A program made the position numbers and the translations under genes. Under the pieces are notes generated by a model. It made no database searches. It had not been told where the DNA came from and was given only the letters and a program-made list of their open reading frames with translations. Positions 52,348 through 64,000 of a DNA stretch of 64,000 nucleotides are shown here, piece by piece. This DNA comes from Brugia malayi (taxonomy: Eukaryota > Nematoda > Chromadorea > Rhabditida > Onchocercidae). Within the stretch, counting starts at the first letter, position 1. Every line of letters starts with the position of its first letter. The stretch spans positions 8,547,721-8,611,720 of the forward strand of contig NW_025062479.1 in NCBI RefSeq assembly GCF_000002995.4, read 5' to 3'.

Positions 52348-53223
52348 TTTTTTCAGCTTTTTTTCTGTTATTATATACACTTAAAGAAAAAAGAGAAAAA
52401 TCCGACCTTCCTTTCCTCTTGAAAGGCATAATAGGACACTAAAGACAAATTCTAATGATATATAAAAACTCTACCCATAATAAGATCCTAAACTGTCCAA
52501 CAACAATAAACATGTAACTTTTGAAACTTCCTGCGACGAAATGTTGGGTTACTTTACATAAGCTTTTTATTTTCTGTGCAATGCTCATAACATCTTATGT
52601 AATTACTAATTAGCAGATAGTAACCCGAAAATGTATCTAACATCCAATTTTTGGTAATCATTTTGTAATAATTAGTCAAAAAACTATAATTTAGAGCAAT
52701 CATAACCAAATCATTTTAGAATACTTGACGAGTAAAATATCGACTGCTGTAAGCCATGCATTCGCCTAAAACTTTATTATTCGTTACGATCCCCTCAAGA
52801 AAAGGATTTTCCTATAACGCATTCTTTTTATTCGTTCAGTTTGAAATTAAAATTAAAGAAAGACCTTAAATATCAAGGAATGTAGCAAATGTTAAAAGCA
52901 ACTAAGTAGCCGAGAACTAAAGCGAACACAAGAAACAGTAGTTACAGTCGCAAATTCAGATGAAAACCCGCCCAGAACATTTATTTAATTTATTCTTCAC
53001 GACGACAAAATACTGCTAGAAAGCAGAAAAGTAGTGTCTTGGAACTCCTGTTATTCTGAAATTCAATTTCCTAAATAACTTTTTTAAACATTTCTTCTCG
53101 CCTTCCTCTTTTTCCTCAAACTCGAAATTTTCAATTCAAATATTCTGGATGTTAATAACTGCTGAATAAAAATACATTCATTAACTCCGCAAGTCATTCT
53201 CAGAATGAACGATAAAAGAATAT
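52348..53223. other. shared 3' region between KCC and the kinase gene
   Basis: The two genes converge here. No exon is seen; both 3' UTRs should lie in this 0.9 kb. Confidence 0.5.
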
Positions 53224-58518
<5,295 letters not shown>

Positions 58519-58839
58519 CTTCGATAATAATGAAAAGTGGATGCATTAATTAGATACATGGAGTTAACATTCAATAAAATGACATAAAATTAACAGGAAA
58601 TTCGTGATTTCTGCAACTTGAACCTATTTATAACCGAATATATCAACTAAAATACACATGATGCTACTTCGCTTATCATTCAAATGAACCATTTAAAAAA
58701 TTAGCTTCATCAAGCTTTTTAATAACCCATCATGTATTATTTCGTAAACTTTTGTTATCCTATTAGCAAAAATATTGCGCGAATTCCCTTTTTTTCTACC
58801 AGAATTTGTTAGTAATCTATCTTTGCAGTACTTTCAACG

Positions 58840-58956
58840 TGAACAGTGTCAGTGTTCAGAATTATCCAGACCATGTATCTTCAACTCTTTGCTTTGAAAA
58901 TCTTTTAACACAGCTAACAGTTTGCACTGTAAACCCACCGTTCTCCACGTAAGCAT
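58840..58956 (-). CDS. candidate first exon upstream of the kinase
   Basis: The ATG at 58956 lies one base after a trans-splice-like acceptor (CGTATTGACAG). The frame MLTWRTVGLQCKLLAVLKDF continues QSKELKIHGLDNSEH before a stop. The donor that would join it to 58518 (phase 0) is unclear; ACG/GTGGGT at about 58939 fits. It may be the true 5' end of the kinase gene or a separate small gene. An open frame at 59254-58961 just upstream is in a different frame and looks less likely. Confidence 0.3.
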
Positions 58957-59579
58957 TCTGTCAATACGTACATCTACGTGAACACCAAATGGCTAATGAT
59001 AGAAAAAACTGCTCGGCTTGGTTATCGATCATTTGTTTTCGTGTCGAGACCGGATTATTTGGATTCTGGACGATGAAGAGATTGTTTATTCCGGATAGAG
59101 TATTTTGAGAAGCAGTGACGAAGGAATAGTTTTCCCGGTATATTCTTCGGTCCATTGGCATTATCAGTGCTCTGGAGTGCTTTGTCATAGATAATTTGCA
59201 ATAATAATAAACTCTGTATGATTGTCGTTTCAGGAAATATTCGTGCCAAATCATTTTTTATAAACAAAAACTGCAACGATGGTAGATACTAGACGATTCA
59301 TCCCTTCAGAGAGATTTCAAATAACCCATTGGTTACAACATATGGTAACATAAGATCACTCAGTGATTTCTCATTTTCTTTGTTCTAAATACTACATATT
59401 CCGAAGTTGCAAAATTATTCTCTTCCATATCTACTATGTACACTTTTATGGAAGAACAGTTCAAGTTTGTTTTGGGAATTTCGAGAAGCCAAAATTATAT
59501 TGTACATTCGTTGGTAAATATATGTGCGTGTCCTATTTGAATTCAGTTACGTGACAATTTATTGATGATTAATTGTAGG
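58957..59579. other. intergenic, no firm gene
   Basis: A minus-strand open frame (59254-58961, e.g. NNLFIVQNPNNPVSTRKQMI) has fair composition but no start or splice partner, and it runs into the acceptor of the next candidate exon. It is left unassigned. Confidence 0.3.
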
Positions 59580-59768
59580 ATGTGTGTTATGAGGAGTGAT
59601 AGAGAAGATGACGGTGATGAAAATGATATCACAGATTTGTTGAAAATTGAAAATCAGATGGAGAAAGGGACATACAAGAATAGATGTGAAATGATGAAAG
59701 TGACGAATGACAAGCAAACAGTAAACAGGATGTTAGTGGCTTTTTCGGAAGAACGCCAAGCGATATAG
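59580..59768 (+). CDS. candidate small acidic ORF, 62 residues
   Basis: The ATG lies one base after ATTAATTGTAG, an acceptor suitable for a spliced leader. The protein begins MCVMRSDREDDGDENDITDL and continues in charged, helix-like sequence (LLKIENQMEKGTYKNRCEMM) to TAG. There are no membrane segments. No homologue is recognised; it may be chance. Confidence 0.35.
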   Translation: MCVMRSDREDDGDENDITDLLKIENQMEKGTYKNRCEMMKVTNDKQTVNRMLVAFSEERQAI

Positions 59769-60828
59769 AGCGAGGACTCTGAAGTGTTAGTACAAAAGTA
59801 ATTTAAACCCGTAAAGCAAACAGATTTAAAGTGGTGACTTAGTAGCTGTCTTGCTTGGTCAACTCACCTGCACGGTCATTATTACACAGTTTGACATATA
59901 TACACGCATATGCACCGAACTACACCACTTATCTAATCATTTCCCTACATTGCTTATTTGCTGAGCCCTTATCTCCACTCCAATACTCTTTCGCATTTAT
60001 TTAGGCTGAAAAGTTTGATACTTCCGCTTTATTCTTTAGGTAGGCGTTTTCTTACTTAACTTCAAGTTGAATGTCAAGTTATTTAATTTCGTGAACGACC
60101 TTCTGTAGGTGTTCTTTCGGAAAAATTAAGTTTGAAATTCCGAAAGAATAGATGTTCAGATTCCGAATTCTATACCTTGTAAGGTCAGCCTGCCTTTTTT
60201 ATCCAATTTCTTAATTTCTTAAACATGTAGTTCAAAAAAAAAAAAAAAAAAAGCTTAGTCTTTTTTGGAGTCTAAATTTAGGTGTAGAAATAATCACTGT
60301 TCGCTTTAAATGATGAATTTTAGACTGTTTTATGATGAAACTTATAAGACGAAATTAATTTGTTGCAGATGAGCAATTTTCATTGGAGTAGTTTACAGGA
60401 ACAGAAACATCTTCATGTGACGCATACTACCGCGCAAGTTTTTTGATTAGAATTAAAATGTACTAAGTTATCAACTGAGTACTTTAGCACTTTTTCGGTT
60501 TCTATTATCTTAAAACTAGACTAACTTGCGTTCTCTTAATCTACCAAACTGAAACTTTATTTAATAAAAATCAGCAAAAAAGTCAATTACTGTTACTGAT
60601 ATTCATCGGTAATCATGGTAACTGTCCATTGTAATCGCCACATTGATAAAATTAATTGTTCTTTGTTCAAGCACGAAGCAAGTTCGTTATCGCCTAGCCT
60701 AGTTCTTTAAAAATCTCATGATGTTAACTAATTAATTTATTCTTCATGAATAAGATTAAGGACGTAAGAAAATGGTTTCGGATCGAGAAAAGATGCATTG
60801 TGTGTGCTAAAAAATCTTTTTCAGAATT
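59769..60828. other. intergenic, no supported gene
   Basis: AT-rich, with an A tract at 60234-60251. It ends at the strong acceptor AAATCTTTTTCAG (60811-60824) used by the next gene. Confidence 0.45.
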
Positions 60829-62005
60829 ATGTCAAGAATACCAAGTGAAATCAAAAAGAATCTGAGCGGTTTAATGTATCATGAAAAAACGAGTACGTTT
60901 TAGTTTAGGTTTAACTTTAAAGACTGAATTAAGGCTTTCTCTGATGGAGTGAATGCATGAAGTTCTAATTCAGTCTAAATTGACGAATGGATTTCGAAAA
61001 ATGAATCATGCGATGGACTTTCTGTTAATTTAACAAATTGAATGAAAACTATGGGAAAAATTCTATTTTAGATAATGGCGGTTACTTATGTTATTACAAA
61101 AACCTGGCTAGCGATAATCCAATCACATATCTGTGTAATATTGGATGCTGTCCAACTGGTTGCTGCACACTTCAGGAAGTTAAACAGTTCGTATTTAAGT
61201 TTTATGCCCAAAACAACTTTTCGAAATCATAGTAATTATTATAAACAACTTCCATCATAATTGCCAGTATAGTTTGATAAACAGAATAATTTTAAAATGA
61301 CAGGTTTCACATGATACTTCGATGCTTTATTATTCATCCTCGGGCATACATAAGGTTCAATTTTTGAAACTGTAATCTTAAATATAGGATGCTTCCTAAA
61401 TGTTCTCGATAATTTCTTTTTGAATTGCTTATAAACCGAAGTTTGAACCGTCAAGATAAAAACGTTATTGTAGGAGTGGAAGTTATGAATTGGTGATTAT
61501 ACTTTTGATAATACTCGTTTTTGCGATAATATTCACAGCAATTTCCATGCTTGTCGTTTATTACATTTATAATCATAAAAGCAGTGAACGTGGTTATGAA
61601 TTTAGTGGAAGTTTTACAGAAGACAGTGTTATTGGATCTCAAGTAATATGTCGTTTTTAGATTTTATACTATTGTAGCATGAATGTACTTCCATTATTTC
61701 TATGAGTTGTTATAACTCGTTTTGAAATTATCTGTATTCATCTGGATTTTGAAGGCTTCACAGATTAAGGCAAATCTTTAATGTAAAAAGCGATTCACGT
61801 GTAAGTACTAGGCAAAAAAATTACAGTTCTAAAACCAAAAGAATGACACAAATCCTATGATTATATTAATTTTATTTATCTAAAAGTTTTATCATTTACT
61901 ACGCCTTTTATTTAGATAAATGTGTCATTTTAGGTTAGTGGACCACCAACTTGTTTTGCTGAACGTCGATATCTCCCTCATATCAGTCCTGTGAAGTTAT
62001 TTTGA
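60829..62005 (+). CDS. small single-pass cysteine-rich membrane protein
   Basis: Four exons, 60829-60892, 61072-61186, 61474-61642 and 61934-62005, give 139 residues with matching phase at every junction. The start follows TTTTTCAG by four bases. The layout is a short polar N-terminus (MSRIPSEIKKNLSGLMYHEK), a cysteine cluster (GYLCYYK, then YLCNIGCCPTGCC), one long hydrophobic helix (ELVIILLIILVFAIIFTAIS) and a polar tail (YNHKSSERGYEFSGSF, ending RRYLPHISPVKLF). This resembles the Shisa-like/VOPP1/CYYR1 type of small Cys-rich membrane proteins, which act as adaptors in endosomal trafficking. The likeness is in layout only, and family membership is inference. No cleavable signal peptide is seen. 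Confidence 0.6.
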
Positions 62006-62921
62006 AATACGGCAAATGATGTATTTGAAATCATTTATTAATATTTTTTGTATGTCAAGTGAAGTGATAATCCTGACTTATCTCTTAATTTATCATTTCA
62101 TATATTGATATCATCTTCGGCTATAAATTTTGTTTACGCGTTTGACGGAGAATAAAATCTGCATATAATATCTTGTACTACCAAAACTTTCAATCCAAAG
62201 ACGCGCTTGAATTTTCCTATTAGCTATTTATCCATTTCAGAAACATGAGGGTTTTAAAATTTTTGATATTCTGGATTCGTCAACTTTTTTAAGTTCTACG
62301 TCCTTTAGTAATTATTAAAAACTTAAAAAATAGTTTCTATACCTGAAGCGTCCATCGGTTGCTATGGTTATAGCACATGCTTCGAGAATATTACCAACTT
62401 CCTTATTTTTTCATTTTGTTATTGTTTCGGTGTTTTTAACTCATCTTCCAGACTTTTCCTTGTTCCTATAAGACTTTAAGAGTGACCAATTTCTGCATTC
62501 CACTAATAACCCAAAGACTTTCCAAACGAACTTCTAATCTTTGAAACACTACATAAAAACATTATAAATTTAGGAATTACCGAGCTCATTCCATCCACTC
62601 TCAGTGAATTTTTTGATCATGTTTGTTGTGTTGTTTGTTATTTGTTTGACCATGATTTTAGTGCCTTCTGAATTTTTTTTTTCTTTTTTTTTTGGTATTT
62701 TTTCAAATTCTAAAAATTATTTTCAGTTATACACCTTGGGTAAGTTTCGTTCTCTGGATTAGAACATTAAACAACTCTACAATGCCTAAATCTTTTCATT
62801 TAAAATAACATCATTTATGATTTATGAAATTTAAAAAAGTTACTACTGTTTACGTTAACTTTTCACACATATGAATAAAGTTTGATGTGAACAGGCTTTC
62901 AGTACTTGAAAAAATACTGGG
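62006..62921. other. intergenic, no supported gene
   Basis: Probable 3' UTR of the preceding gene (AATAAA at 62141) followed by AT-rich DNA. T runs lie at 62673-62693. An acceptor (GGCTTTCAG, about 62901) precedes the next start. Confidence 0.4.
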
Positions 62922-63370
62922 ATGAAGAATGGAGAATTACCACGGAGAAACGGTAACAGATGTAGTGATGAGCTTGACAAAATGCTGGAAATCCGGTCCA
63001 AAAAAGGAAATGTGACTCAGAAAGGTCATTGTTAGCAGTCTTGATTCCACATCACAAATCTCACAAATGGTAGATTCGTTGTGGATTTTTAGAATTTAAC
63101 TCTAAGTTTTTTTTTTTTTTTTTAGAGTTTTACCTATACTTGTACAGTTTCTCATCATTGTTTTCTTCAACTGGTGAACTTGGCTTTCATTTAATAGTTT
63201 TGGCACTGCCTGTTTTAGTTGAGCTATCAAAACAAATGCAACTAACGAAGAGGCCAATAACAAGGCATGGTCGATATGGAGAGCCAATTATAGCAGCTCC
63301 AATCAGCGAAACATTTCCATTATCTCTCAAACCGAGCATAATAAATACGCGTTTTCCAGTCATTTTTTGA
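62922..63370 (+). CDS. unidentified 115-residue protein, two exons
   Basis: Exons 62922-63024 and 63126-63370 join in phase (AAAG/GTCATT to a T-rich tract ending TTTAG). The first exon is polar (MKNGELPRRNGNRCSDELDK, then MLEIRSKKGNVTQK). The second has a hydrophobic stretch (GFHLIVLALPVLVEL) and a basic, proline-bearing end (ITRHGRYGEPIIAAPISETF, PLSLKP). Possibly one membrane-associated helix. The 101-base intron and clean splice sites support it. No family is recognised. Confidence 0.5.
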
Positions 63371-63827
63371 GTACATTTAAAAAAGACATTTTAAATTTAC
63401 TAACTGTAAAAAATTGCGCTATTAAAATCTGAAAGATTATCATTTCTTTCTAGAAGTGAAAAAAAATGATTTAGAAAAGTGACATAGTGGTTGAGCGTTG
63501 GCAACGAGAAGGTGAGGAGGAAAAAGGAAGTGGTGGTGAGATGAAAGAGGAAGAGGAAGAACAGTTTAACTCTGACAGGGGTGATGCGAATAAAACTCAG
63601 AGCAAATCTGGGAAGGAAATGTTATTTTTCTTTTGATTTTTGAATTAAGAAGGAATATAGTTACGTGGCTTTGGCAAGCGCTAATTATATGGCTGGTACT
63701 AGTTATTAATCAATACAGCTAAACCAAATTGATCACTTGTGATTAATTTGAGATGTCACCGTCCGACATATTAACATAAACAGTCAGCACACGGACTTTT
63801 TTGCTTGAAATGGCTCGATGATTCTAG
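63371..63827. other. purine-rich stretch, no firm gene
   Basis: At 63480-63630 the plus strand is purine-rich and would encode an acidic run (ERWQREGEEEKGSGGEMKEE, then EEEQFNSDRG). It is bounded upstream by a TAG and lacks clear splice sites. It may be an exon fragment of a gene running off the edge, or low-complexity DNA. Confidence 0.3.
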
Positions 63828-64000
63828 ACTAAAAATAGAAACGATTAATGACAAATGTGGAAATGATGCTGTCACGATTGCACAGGAAATAAGATATCCG
63901 TCAGCGGTTAGCACAGCAGAGAGTAAAAATCATATTCGGCATTCAATCGTCTCAAATGGACAGAATTCTAGTCAATCGATAACGACAGTAAGATGGAAAA
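63828..64000 (+). CDS. possible exon cut by the window edge
   Basis: After an acceptor-like GATTCTAG an open frame runs to the last base: KIETINDKCGNDAVTIAQEI, then YPSAVSTAESKNHIRHSIVS, in good amino-acid balance. The frame continues past the window. No domain is recognised. Confidence 0.35.

Overview
The window is nuclear DNA from a nematode, most likely a parasitic (filarial-type) one. It is strongly AT-rich. Coding sequence lies in short exons split by AT-rich introns with GT donors and T-rich/CAG acceptors. Several first exons begin right after a 3' splice-type acceptor, as expected when a spliced leader is added in trans. The recognisable genes are ordinary animal genes, and the species call is inference. 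No bacterial operon, CRISPR array, tRNA or rRNA was found.

Layout, left to right. A SIKE/FGFR1OP2-family coiled-coil gene (1351-3404, minus). An orphan receptor-like last exon (5125-5436, minus). A six-exon gene for a 192-residue protein I do not recognise (5869-8138, plus), tail to tail with a TMEM218 homologue (8278-8699, minus). A decayed coding patch near 10.5-11.1 kb. The ANKLE2/LEM-4 homologue (11617-16147, plus). Scattered possible minus-strand exons at 16.7-19.9 kb. A complete synapsin gene (21430-26044, plus). A decayed BEL/Pao retrotransposon (about 28.56-30.61 kb, minus). A poorly resolved stretch with a higher-GC island (32.5-33.2 kb). A cysteine-rich, probably secreted protein gene (34.07-37.62 kb, plus). 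The largest gene, a potassium-chloride cotransporter of 28 exons (39661-52347, plus), tail to tail with an AAK1/BIKE/SEL-5-type kinase (53224 to about 58.5 kb or beyond, minus). A small cysteine-rich membrane protein gene (60829-62005, plus). A two-exon gene of unknown function (62922-63370, plus). A possible exon that runs off the right edge.

Functionally the genes are independent. Two neuronal functions are present (synapsin on synaptic vesicles, KCC setting the chloride gradient). There is also one nuclear-envelope reassembly factor, one endocytic kinase, one ciliary transition-zone protein and one STRIPAK-associated coiled-coil protein. Exon models were built by hand from splice-site phase and remembered protein families. 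They are strong for SIKE, TMEM218, ANKLE2, synapsin, the kinase domain and KCC, and weaker elsewhere. I found no clearly new biological system. The most useful leads are the uncatalogued multi-exon genes, a single-base frame break near the KCC C-terminus, a GC-AG intron in ANKLE2, and a cysteine-rich gene whose cassette exon would switch reading frame.
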